Assembly: GCF_014283215.1 (NCBI RefSeq)
Contig: NZ_JACOMF010000002.1
Coordinates: forward strand, 186,001-250,000
DNA from: Siccirubricoccus deserti
GTDB taxonomy: Bacteria; Pseudomonadota; Alphaproteobacteria; Acetobacterales; Acetobacteraceae
Direction: 5' to 3'
DNA: 64,000 nucleotides
Numbering within the stretch: the first letter of the stretch is position 1; every line of letters begins with the position of its first letter. The translations under genes were made by a program, and so were the position numbers. The notes under the pieces were generated by a model, which was given only the letters and a program-made list of their open reading frames with translations, made no database searches and was not told where the DNA came from. Positions 1 through 7,337 of the stretch are shown one piece after another.

Positions 1-275
1 CCGACCTGACCCTCTACGTCATCGATGTCTCGGCCGGCGACAAGATTCCCCGCAAGGGTGGCCCTGGCATCACCCGATCCGATATGCTGGTGATCAACAA
101 GATCGACCTGGCACCGCTGGTCGGCGCCGATCTTTCGGTGATGGACCGCGACGCGCGACGGATGCGCGGCGCACGGCCCTTCATCTTCACCAATCTCAAG
201 GAGGATACCGGCGTGGCCGAAATCGTGGACTTCATCCTGCAGCAGGGCGGCATCGCGCCCCGGGCGACCGCGTGA
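1..275 (+). CDS. ureG: Urease accessory GTPase UreG, C-terminal part
   Basis: This is the 3' end of a gene cut by the window edge; the first complete codon is at position 3 and about 90 residues are visible. UreG is the SIMIBI-class GTPase that drives nickel delivery into apo-urease with UreD, UreE and UreF. The visible part contains [18 protein letters not shown], typical of UreG, then [11 protein letters not shown], whose NKID is the G4 guanine-specificity motif, and a C-terminal [16 protein letters not shown] helix region. The P-loop and nickel-binding CPH motif lie upstream of the window. The stop overlaps the ureJ start (TGATG), so the two genes are translationally coupled at the end of a urease operon. 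Confidence 0.95.
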   Translation, partial: DLTLYVIDVSAGDKIPRKGGPGITRSDMLVINKIDLAPLVGADLSVMDRDARRMRGARPFIFTNLKEDTGVAEIVDFILQQGGIAPRATA

Positions 276-841
276 TGAACGCGCTGCTGCTGATCGCGGC
301 GTTGCTGCTGCCAGTGCCGGCGCTGGCGCATGTCGGCGATGGCCTCCACGCCGGGCTTATGGCCGGGTTCCTGCACCCATTCAGCGGCGCCGACCATCTG
401 CTGGCCATGGTGACTCTCGGCGTCTGGGCCGGGCTGCTGGGCGGCGCGGCACGGCTGGTGCTGCCGGGCGCCTTCCTCGGCGCCATGGCGACGGGCGCGA
501 TCCTCGGCGTCACTGGCGTCGCGCTGCCGGGCGTGGAGGCGGGGGTGCTGGCCTCCGTGCTGGTGCTCGGCGCGCTGGTGGCGCTGATGGTGCGGCTGCC
601 GCTGGCGGCGGGCGCGGCGCTGGCCGGGGTGTTCGGCCTGCTGCATGGCCATGCCCATGGCACGGAGATGCTGGGAGGGTCCTTCGCGCTCTATGCGGCC
701 GGCTTCCTGGTGGCCACTTCGGTCCTGCTGGCCTCCGGGCTGGCGCTGGCCTCGGCCACCGCGCCCTGGGCCCGCCAGGCGGCGCGCACCGCGGGCGGCG
801 CCGCGGTGGCGGCGGGCGTGGTCCTGTTGCTGGCGGTCTGA
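275..841 (+). CDS. ureJ: HupE/UreJ family nickel-transport membrane protein
   Basis: A 188-residue membrane protein of the HupE/UreJ family, thought to admit nickel for urease or hydrogenase maturation. A cleavable N-terminal hydrophobic segment ends in ALAH. The family hallmark follows as HPFSGADHLLAMVTLGVWAG, with His and Asp residues proposed to bind nickel, and five to six more hydrophobic segments make up the rest. A second histidine cluster (LLHGHAHG) lies near residue 125. I chose the ATG at 275, which overlaps the ureG stop; a GTG one codon upstream is the alternative. The position directly after ureG supports UreJ rather than the hydrogenase paralogue HupE. Confidence 0.9.
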   Translation: MNALLLIAALLLPVPALAHVGDGLHAGLMAGFLHPFSGADHLLAMVTLGVWAGLLGGAARLVLPGAFLGAMATGAILGVTGVALPGVEAGVLASVLVLGALVALMVRLPLAAGAALAGVFGLLHGHAHGTEMLGGSFALYAAGFLVATSVLLASGLALASATAPWARQAARTAGGAAVAAGVVLLLAV

Positions 842-850
842 GCCGCCATC

Positions 851-881
851 CCCACGCCGGCCGGCCAACGGCCGGCGTGGG
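851..881. terminator. Bidirectional hairpin terminator between ureJ and the RraA-like gene
   Basis: A perfect inverted repeat with 13-bp arms (CCCACGCCGGCCG at 851-863, its complement at 869-881) and a 5-base loop lies between two convergent genes. It has no T-run, which is usual for terminators in very GC-rich genomes. Termination is inferred from position and stem strength. Confidence 0.7.
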
Positions 882-894
882 TCCGGTACTTCGG

Positions 895-1602
895 CTACTT
901 CTTCTTCTCGGCCTCGTAGCGCGCCTTGTTCTCGGCGTTCGGCGGATAGAGGCCGGGCAGCTTCTCGCCCTGCTCCACCTTGGAGACGATCCAGGCCTCC
1001 AGCCGCTCCTGCTCCGCGCCGCCGTCCAGCACCTCCTGCAGGAAGGCCTTCGGGATGCAGACCGCGCCATCGTCGTCGCAGACGATGATGTCATCCGGGA
1101 AGACCGCGACGCCGCCGCAGCCGATCGGCTCCTGCCAGCCGACGAAGGTGAGGCCGGCGACGGAGGGCGGGGCCGCGCCGCCGCGGCACCATACTGGCAT
1201 GTTGGTGCCGGTCACGCCGGCCACGTCGCGCACCGCGCCATCCGTCACCAGCGCGGTGACGCCGCGCTTCATCAGCCGGGCGCAGAGGATGTCGCCGAAG
1301 ATCCCGGCATCGGTCACGCCCATCGCATCGGCCACGGCGATCACCCCTTCCGGCATGTCCTCGATGGCGGCGCGGGTGGAGCGGGGGGAGGACCAGCTTT
1401 CCGGCGTCGCCAGATCCTCGCGCGCCGGGACGAAGCGCAGGGTGAAGGCCGGCCCGACCAGCCGGCGGCCCTTGGCGGTCGGGGTGAAGGGCTGCGGCCC
1501 GCGCATCCAGATGTTGCGCAGCCCCTTCTTCAGCAGCAGCGTGGTGATCGTCGCGGTGGAAATCTGTTCCAGTGTCGCGCGGGCAGCGGGGTCCAGGGCC
1601 AT
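895..1602 (-). CDS. RraA-like protein (HMG/CHA aldolase-type fold)
   Basis: A 235-residue protein of the RraA / 4-hydroxy-4-methyl-2-oxoglutarate aldolase superfamily, once mis-named 'demethylmenaquinone methyltransferase'. The metal and substrate site signature is visible as GDILCARLMKRG followed by VTDGAVRD, with the Arg-Asp pair at the end. Some members cleave 4-carboxy-4-hydroxy-2-oxoadipate-type acids into pyruvate plus oxaloacetate; others bind RNase E. Nothing in the neighbourhood fixes the substrate. The start ATG at 1602 has a strong ribosome site (AAAGGAGG) seven bases upstream. The C-terminus ends in a lysine-rich KARYEAEKKK tail. It is transcribed alone, convergent with ureJ. Confidence 0.85.
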   Translation of the reverse strand: MALDPAARATLEQISTATITTLLLKKGLRNIWMRGPQPFTPTAKGRRLVGPAFTLRFVPAREDLATPESWSSPRSTRAAIEDMPEGVIAVADAMGVTDAGIFGDILCARLMKRGVTALVTDGAVRDVAGVTGTNMPVWCRGGAAPPSVAGLTFVGWQEPIGCGGVAVFPDDIIVCDDDGAVCIPKAFLQEVLDGGAEQERLEAWIVSKVEQGEKLPGLYPPNAENKARYEAEKKK

Positions 1603-1677
1603 GCTTGGCCTCCTTTCGTCGGGTGGGCGGATAGTGCAGGGCGCGGTGGGCGGAGGAAACCGCCCCCTTGCGGAAAT

Positions 1678-2700
1678 TCAGCCGGCGGCGGCCAACGCCA
1701 GTATGTCGCCGGCGGCCTCCGCCAGGCGGTGCGGACCGTGCCGCGCCAGGGCGTAGCGGCGCGCCTCCTTGCGGAGCGCCCGCAGCCCTACCGAATCGGC
1801 CAGCAGCGCCTCCACCGCCGCCTCCAGCCCGTCCCGCGGCACCAGCCGTACCGCATCGGTGCCGGCGAAGCGGTCCTGCACGGCGAAGCCAAAGGCGATG
1901 GCCGGGGTGCCGCAGGCGAGCGATTCGAGGATCGTCCGCGGTACCCCCTCCCAGATCGAGCTGTGGACCATGAGGCGGGAGCGTGCCAGCACCCGCAGCA
2001 CCTCGGCATTCTCCAGCAGGCCGAGGAGGTGCACCTGCGGCTGCCCGGCCGCGGCGGCGGCCACCGCCTCGAAGGTCTCGCCCTCGCCGATCATCGCCAG
2101 GCGGTGCCGGTCGAAGAAGGGACGCAGGCCGATCTGGTTCTTGCGCGGCTCGAATTTGCCAACGTTCACCAGCTCGTAGAGCGGTTCCTCCGCCGCCGCA
2201 TGCGCCGCATCGGCCGCTGCCCAGTCGATGTATTTGGCCAGCGGCCGGCAGGGTAGCGGGCGGCCGAGCGCCGCATGGATCGCCGCGATCTGGTCCTCGC
2301 TCTCGGCCAGCACGAAATCCACCCGCGCGAGGATCGGGTCCACCGCGATGCCGCCGAGGATCAGGCCGACACGGGTGGTGGGCGCCAGAAGGTCCAGCGC
2401 CAGCGGCACGATATCGTAGCCGATGCCCTTGAACAGCACGATGTCGGGCGGCTCGGCGGCCAGCTGCCCGATCAGCGCCGGAGAGACCAGCTGCGGCCAG
2501 GGCGCGCCGTCGTTGGCGACCGGGAAATAGCTGACCGGCACCAGCCCGCCGAAGCTTTCGGTGCGCATGGCCGGCTCGCCGGACATCCGGTAGATCGCGA
2601 CGTCATGGCCCAGCCGCGCCAGCGCCTGGGCAACCATTCCCTCGCGGATTTCGCCGTAGAGGCGGGAGCCGGCATGCGACAGGACGAAGCGGATCCTCAT
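1678..2700 (-). CDS. GT4-like family glycosyltransferase
   Basis: A 340-residue GT-B fold glycosyltransferase. The N-terminus MRIRFVLSHAGSRLYGEI is the first Rossmann strand, and NVGKFEPRKNQ near residue 200 resembles the phosphate-contact loop of family 4 enzymes. The C-terminal EGVPRTILESLACGTPAIAF carries the E-x7-E type nucleotide-sugar motif. Donor and acceptor are unknown. It is the last gene of a tight leftward operon gnd-gntK-glycosyltransferase; its ATG overlaps the gntK stop as ATGA. Pairing a glycosyltransferase with gluconate metabolism is unusual and gives no obvious clue to function. An upstream in-frame extension through gntK in another frame is spurious. Confidence 0.8.
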   Translation of the reverse strand: MRIRFVLSHAGSRLYGEIREGMVAQALARLGHDVAIYRMSGEPAMRTESFGGLVPVSYFPVANDGAPWPQLVSPALIGQLAAEPPDIVLFKGIGYDIVPLALDLLAPTTRVGLILGGIAVDPILARVDFVLAESEDQIAAIHAALGRPLPCRPLAKYIDWAAADAAHAAAEEPLYELVNVGKFEPRKNQIGLRPFFDRHRLAMIGEGETFEAVAAAAAGQPQVHLLGLLENAEVLRVLARSRLMVHSSIWEGVPRTILESLACGTPAIAFGFAVQDRFAGTDAVRLVPRDGLEAAVEALLADSVGLRALRKEARRYALARHGPHRLAEAAGDILALAAAG

Positions 2701-3194
2701 CCCGTCGCCAGCGCCTCCAGCGCGGCGGCGAGGATCGCCTCCGGCGTCGCCGCGACCGAGAGGGTGATCGCCCCCTCCTCCGGCGCCGGCGGCTCCAGCG
2801 CGGCGAATTGGCTGGCCATCAGGCTCGGCGGCATGAAATGGCCTTCCCGCGCCGCCTGCCTCGCCATGATCAGCGCCGCCTCGCCGCTCAGGTGCAGCAG
2901 CCGCACCGCCGGCCGTCCAGCCCGCAGCCGGTCGCGGTAGCTGCGCTTCAGCGCCGAGCAGGTGACGACGCCGCCGGCGGCGCCCCGCGCATCCAGCCAG
3001 GCGCCGATCGCATCCAGCCAGGGCCAGCGGTCCGCATCCGTCAGCGGCTGGCCGCGGCTCATCTTGGCGACGTTGGCGGCCGGGTGGAACGCATCGGCAT
3101 CGGCGAAATCGACGCCGAGCGCCGTGGCCAGCAGCGGCCCGATCGTGCTCTTGCCGGACCCCGACACGCCCATCACCACGACCAGCGGGGTCAC
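2697..3194 (-). CDS. gntK: Gluconokinase
   Basis: A 165-residue kinase of the GntK/shikimate-kinase-like family that phosphorylates D-gluconate to 6-phosphogluconate. The P-loop GVSGSGKST sits at residues 9-17, followed by DADAFHPAANVAKM (substrate-binding Asp and His) and TCSALKRSYRDRLR, all diagnostic of GntK. I chose the GTG at 3194 because it overlaps the gnd stop (GTGA) and gives the usual length. The next ATG at 3173 would begin inside the strand leading to the P-loop and is too late. Its product is the substrate of the enzyme encoded just upstream, so the two genes form a gluconate-to-ribulose-5-phosphate module. Confidence 0.93.
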   Translation of the reverse strand: MTPLVVVMGVSGSGKSTIGPLLATALGVDFADADAFHPAANVAKMSRGQPLTDADRWPWLDAIGAWLDARGAAGGVVTCSALKRSYRDRLRAGRPAVRLLHLSGEAALIMARQAAREGHFMPPSLMASQFAALEPPAPEEGAITLSVAATPEAILAAALEALATG

Positions 3195-4168
3195 GGCTTC
3201 GGCGGCTCCAGATGCCCGCCGAAGCCCTTGCGCTGGGCCGAGAGCACCTTGCCGGAGAAGCGGTCCTCGTCCCGGCTGGTGAAGCGGGCGTAGAGCGCGG
3301 CCGAGAGCACCGGCGCCGAGACCGCCGTCTCCACCGCTGCCTGCACCGTCCAACGGCCCTCGCCGCTGTCGGAGACATGGCCGGAGAAGCCCTCCAACTG
3401 CGGGTCCTGCGCCAGCGCCTGGGCCGTCAGGTCGAGCAGCCAGGAGGCGACGACGCTGCCGCGCCGCCAGGCCTCGGTGATGTCGGGCAGGTTGAGCGTG
3501 AGGCGCTGGTCCTCCGGCAGGGTGGGGCTGTCGGCGTGGTGCAGGATATCGAGGCCCTCGGCGAAGGCCTGCATCATCCCGTACTCGATCCCGTTGTGGA
3601 TCATCTTGGTGAAATGCCCGGCGCCATTCGGCCCGGCATGGACATAGCCCTGCTCCGGCCGCGGGTCGCCGGTGCGGCCTGGTGTCGGCGGCGCCGCCTC
3701 CTTCCCCGGCACCAGCGCGGCGAAGATCGGGTCCAGCCGTCGCACCACCGCATCCTCGCCGCCGATCATCAGGCAGTAGCCGCGGGCCAGCCCCCAGACC
3801 CCGCCGGAGGTGCCGATGTCGAGGAAATGCAGCCCCTTCGCCCGCAGCATGGCGCCGCGGCGGACGCTGTCCTTCCACATGCTGTTGCCGCCATCGATCA
3901 GCACATCGCCGGGCGAGAGCAGCCCGGCGAGGGTCACCAGCGCCTCCTCGGTCGCCGCGCCCGCCGGTAGCATGATCCAGATGGCGCGCGGCGCTTCTAG
4001 CGCGGCGACCATTGCCGGCAGGTCGGCCACCGGCAGCGCGCCTTCCGCCCCCAGCGCCTCGCGCGCCGCGGTGTCGCGGTCGAAGGCGACGCAATGATGC
4101 CCGGCCTTCAGCAGCCGCCGCACGATGTTGCCGCCCATCCGCCCAAGGCCAACCATGCCGAGCTGCAT
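3191..4168 (-). CDS. gnd: 6-phosphogluconate dehydrogenase, decarboxylating (short GndA/YqeC type)
   Basis: A 325-residue NAD(P)-dependent dehydrogenase that converts 6-phosphogluconate to ribulose 5-phosphate and CO2. The N-terminus MQLGMVGLGRMG is a Rossmann GxGxxG motif typical of the short gnd class. DGGNSMWKDS and a KMIHNGIEYGMMQAFAEG catalytic helix with its Lys and Glu follow. The length matches the 300-330 residue class rather than the 470-residue E. coli enzyme. ATGs at 4177 and 4183 are alternatives; 4168 is preferred because it begins with the family N-terminus and has GGGATGG just upstream. First gene of the gnd-gntK-glycosyltransferase operon. Confidence 0.93.
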   Translation of the reverse strand: MQLGMVGLGRMGGNIVRRLLKAGHHCVAFDRDTAAREALGAEGALPVADLPAMVAALEAPRAIWIMLPAGAATEEALVTLAGLLSPGDVLIDGGNSMWKDSVRRGAMLRAKGLHFLDIGTSGGVWGLARGYCLMIGGEDAVVRRLDPIFAALVPGKEAAPPTPGRTGDPRPEQGYVHAGPNGAGHFTKMIHNGIEYGMMQAFAEGLDILHHADSPTLPEDQRLTLNLPDITEAWRRGSVVASWLLDLTAQALAQDPQLEGFSGHVSDSGEGRWTVQAAVETAVSAPVLSAALYARFTSRDEDRFSGKVLSAQRKGFGGHLEPPKP

Positions 4169-4221
4169 CTTTTCCATCCCCATATCCTGGCTCTGCCGGC
4201 GGCCCCGTGGCGCCGCTTCAT

Positions 4222-4305
4222 CATCATGGCCGGGGCTTGACCCGGCCATCCAATCACCTGTTTTCACCACACGTCCGGCTGCGCGGGTCAAGCCCGAGCA
4301 TGCCG
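4222..4305. repeat. Dispersed palindromic intergenic repeat, family A (copy 1)
   Basis: Two linked palindromes, GGCCGGGGCTTGACCCGGCC and GCGCGGGTCAAGCCCGAGC, separated by about 35 bases containing CACCTGTTTTCACCA. The same composite recurs at 27183, 42015 and 43511, with a half copy at 24438 and a diverged copy near 30200. It fills the gap between gnd and the fused oxidoreductase gene. Confidence 0.8.
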
Positions 4306-4321
4306 GAAACGGGTCAGCCTG

Positions 4322-7222
4322 CTAGCCGAACCGTGCCAGCGTGAACTCCGGCGGCACCGCATCCCGCCCCAATACCGCATCCGCCGTCATCCGGCCGGCG
4401 ATCGGCGCCAAGGTGTAGCCATTGCTGGTCACCGCCTGGAACAGGCCGGGGACCCCCGGCACCTCGCCCAGCAGCGGCGCCCGGTCCACCTCCACCGCCA
4501 GCCCGGTCCAGGCGCGGAGGGCGTGCATCCCGGCCAGCGCCGGCAGCACCCGCCCGGCGACCCACAGGTTGCCCTCGATGGAACGGCGCAGGTTGCGCGG
4601 GGAACCCCGCGCATCCAGCACCCCGGGCCAGCCGCCGCCGATCAGCACATGACCGCCGTCGCCCTGCTTCAGCGACAGGTGCCGCCCGGCATGGGCGACC
4701 AGGTGGCGCATCGCCGGCGCCGCCGCCTCGGTGGCGATCACCTGCTGCACGGACCCCACCACCGGCAGGCTGACGCCGAGCATGCCCGCGATCCGCCCGG
4801 CGTAGGCGCCGCCGCAATTGACGATGCGCCCGGCGCGAATCTCGCCGGCCCCGCTCGCCACGGTGAAGCCGCTGCCGGCGCGGGCGATGCCCTGCACCTC
4901 CACCCCTTCCCGCAGCCGGGCGCCGGCGTTTCCGGCCAGCCGGCGCAGGGCGGCGGTGCCGCGCAGCGGGTCGATCTGCCCCTCGCCGGGGCTGAAGCCG
5001 GCGCCGATGAAATCCGGGCCGAGATAGGGCGCCAGGCTGCGCAGCTCATTGGCGCCGAGTAGCTGGCTGTCGAGGCCCTGGCGCCGCTCGACCGCCACCT
5101 TGGCGCGCAGCCAGGCGAATTGCGCCGGGGTTTCGGCCAGCATCAGCCCACCTTCGGTGCGGATGCCAAGCCCCTCCCCCGCCTCGACGGCAAGCTGCTT
5201 CCAGAGGGCGATGCTGCGCGGCCCGAGCGGCAGCCGGTCGATCGACGGGCCGCCCTCCTGGCTGCCGTCGAAATCATAGCTGAGGAGCTGGACATGCAGG
5301 CTGCCGGCATTGGCGGTGCTGGCCGCCATGCCCGTCTCGCCGCGTTCCACCAGCAGCACATCGGCGCCCTCCCGCGCCAGGAACAGCGCGGTGGAGAGGC
5401 CGAGGGCGCCGCCGCCGATGACCAGCACCTCGCAGGATTCCGGCCGCGGCGCGGCGGGGCGGCCGGCCCAGGCGTTGTACTGCGGCCGCGGGTAGGCCGG
5501 CCAATCGCCGCCCTCGGGCACCTCCAGCATCAGCGCGGCGGCCGGCACCGGCTTCACCGGGGCGCGCGGCGCGGCGAAGCCGGCTTCGTCCGAGGCGCCC
5601 ACCAGCCGGGCGATGGCGGCGCCGCACATCCGCCCCTGGCAGCGGCCCATGCCGGCGCGCGTCGCCTTCTTCAGCGCGCCGAGGCTGCGGGCGCCGGCGG
5701 CGTGCTCGGCCCGCAGCCGGCCGGCGGTCACCTCCTCGCAGCGGCAGAGGACGGTGTCATCGGCGACCGCGGCGATGTCGAAGGGAGGCGCGGCGAAGAT
5801 CCGCCACAACGCAGCCTGGAACGCCGCGGCGCGGCGCCACTCGGCCCGCGCCGGCGCACCATCCGCCGCGGCGAAGCCGAGATCCCGCGCCGCCGCCAGC
5901 CCGGCCAGCCGGCCACGCGCGAGCGCGACGCGGGCGCCGCCGATCGTCGCGCCGTCGCCGACCGCGAAGACCGCATCCAGCGAGGTGCGGCCGACCTCAT
6001 CGGTGACCGTCTCCAGCCGCCCGAGCCCGCTGTCGACGAAGCGATGCGCCGCGCCGAGCGCGCGGGCCAGCCCGGTCTCCGGCTGGAAGCCGAGGTTCAG
6101 CGCGCAGGCATCCGCCGCGATCCGCTGCTCTCCCGCCGGCGTCGCCAGCCTAAGGGCGGCGAAGCGGCCGTCGCCCTCGCAGCCGAGGATGGTCGTGCCC
6201 CAGAGCAGCGGCACCTTGGCGGCGCTCAGCCTGCGCAGGATGCGGAGCCCGTCCCAGGCCAGGTCGGGCGCCGTGCGCAGCAGCCGCGCCGCGTCGCGCA
6301 GCAGGGCGAGGCCCGGCTTCGGCGCCACCTCCGCCACCGCCGCGACGCGCACGCCGCCTTCCAGCAATTCGCAGGCAAGCTGCAGGTTGAGCGGGCCATT
6401 GCCGGCGATCACCACGCTTTCCCCGGGCGAGACACGGTTGGCACGCGCCAGGGTCTGCATCGCCCCGGTCGTCATCACCCCGGGCAGGATCCAGCCGGGC
6501 ACCGGCACCGGACGTTCATGCGCGCCGGTGGCGAGGATCAGCCGGCGCGGGCGGAAGGTGAAGGCGGTCTCGCCGACCACCACGGCGATCTCATCCGGCG
6601 CGAAGCCGCCCCAGACGGTGGCGCCGCCGAGCATCTCCACCCCCGCCGCCCGCGCCTTGGCGCGCAGCGCCTCGCCCTGGCGGTGCTGCGCATCGGGTGC
6701 CGCATGGGTGTGGCTGGCGGCGAGCGGCTTCAGATACTGGCCGCCGGCCTCCACGCGCTCATCCAGCAGGATGACGGCGGCACCCGCCTCGGCCGCGGCG
6801 CAGGCAGCGGCCAGCCCGGCCGGACCGGCGCCGACCACCAGCACGTCGCATGCACGCTCGGCGATGGCGGCGGGCGGTGCGGCGAGCGGTGCCGGCAGGG
6901 CGGGGATCGCGCCCTGCACCTCCATGCCGGCGGCCACCTTCACCAGGCAGGCACGCTGGCCCGGCTTGCCATCGATGGTGACGATGCAGTCGAAGCAGGC
7001 GCCCATGCCGCAATAGAGGCCACGCGGCGCGCCGCCGGCGGTGTGGCGATAGGCGAGGATGCCGGCGGCCGAGAGCGCCGCAGCCAGGGTCTCGCCCGGC
7101 AACGCCTCGATCTCCCGCCCCTCGAAGCGCAGGCGGAGCGGCGTGCCGGCGGGGCGGATGTCCTTGTGGCGCAGGCGCAGGCCCTTGCCGCTGGACGGGG
7201 TATCGGGGAAGGGGCCGCGCAT
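4322..7222 (-). CDS. Fused 2Fe-2S / FAD-NAD / DAO-type flavin oxidoreductase (HcnABC- or opine-oxidase-like, single chain)
   Basis: A 966-residue protein joining three units that are usually separate subunits. Residues 25-105 form a small 2Fe-2S domain (Cys71, 76, 79, 92; LYCGMGACFDCIV). Residues 125-545 form an FAD/NAD-binding unit (Rossmann VLVVGAGPAG at 127-136) ending in a bacterioferritin-ferredoxin-like 2Fe-2S knuckle (Cys493, 495, 528, 533). Residues 598-966 form a D-amino-acid-oxidase-type FAD unit (VLVIGGGALG). The order matches the A, B and C subunits of hydrogen cyanide synthase, opine oxidase and D-hydroxyproline dehydrogenase. It probably oxidises an amino acid, imino acid or opine and passes electrons onward; the substrate is unknown. 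The start is uncertain: ATGs at 7222, 7234 and 7294 are in frame and none has a clear ribosome site. It is divergent from the M20 peptidase gene, with 115 bp between. Confidence 0.85.
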   Translation of the reverse strand: MRGPFPDTPSSGKGLRLRHKDIRPAGTPLRLRFEGREIEALPGETLAAALSAAGILAYRHTAGGAPRGLYCGMGACFDCIVTIDGKPGQRACLVKVAAGMEVQGAIPALPAPLAAPPAAIAERACDVLVVGAGPAGLAAACAAAEAGAAVILLDERVEAGGQYLKPLAASHTHAAPDAQHRQGEALRAKARAAGVEMLGGATVWGGFAPDEIAVVVGETAFTFRPRRLILATGAHERPVPVPGWILPGVMTTGAMQTLARANRVSPGESVVIAGNGPLNLQLACELLEGGVRVAAVAEVAPKPGLALLRDAARLLRTAPDLAWDGLRILRRLSAAKVPLLWGTTILGCEGDGRFAALRLATPAGEQRIAADACALNLGFQPETGLARALGAAHRFVDSGLGRLETVTDEVGRTSLDAVFAVGDGATIGGARVALARGRLAGLAAARDLGFAAADGAPARAEWRRAAAFQAALWRIFAAPPFDIAAVADDTVLCRCEEVTAGRLRAEHAAGARSLGALKKATRAGMGRCQGRMCGAAIARLVGASDEAGFAAPRAPVKPVPAAALMLEVPEGGDWPAYPRPQYNAWAGRPAAPRPESCEVLVIGGGALGLSTALFLAREGADVLLVERGETGMAASTANAGSLHVQLLSYDFDGSQEGGPSIDRLPLGPRSIALWKQLAVEAGEGLGIRTEGGLMLAETPAQFAWLRAKVAVERRQGLDSQLLGANELRSLAPYLGPDFIGAGFSPGEGQIDPLRGTAALRRLAGNAGARLREGVEVQGIARAGSGFTVASGAGEIRAGRIVNCGGAYAGRIAGMLGVSLPVVGSVQQVIATEAAAPAMRHLVAHAGRHLSLKQGDGGHVLIGGGWPGVLDARGSPRNLRRSIEGNLWVAGRVLPALAGMHALRAWTGLAVEVDRAPLLGEVPGVPGLFQAVTSNGYTLAPIAGRMTADAVLGRDAVPPEFTLARFG

Positions 7223-7337
7223 CGCCGCCAGCATGCCGGGGCCGACCGCCGGGCAAAAGCCTTTCCGTGCCGCGGCCGGGGCTTCTTCCGCCATCCCGGC
7301 GGTGCCAGGATGCCGGCGCCATTGAGGGGAAATCCGC

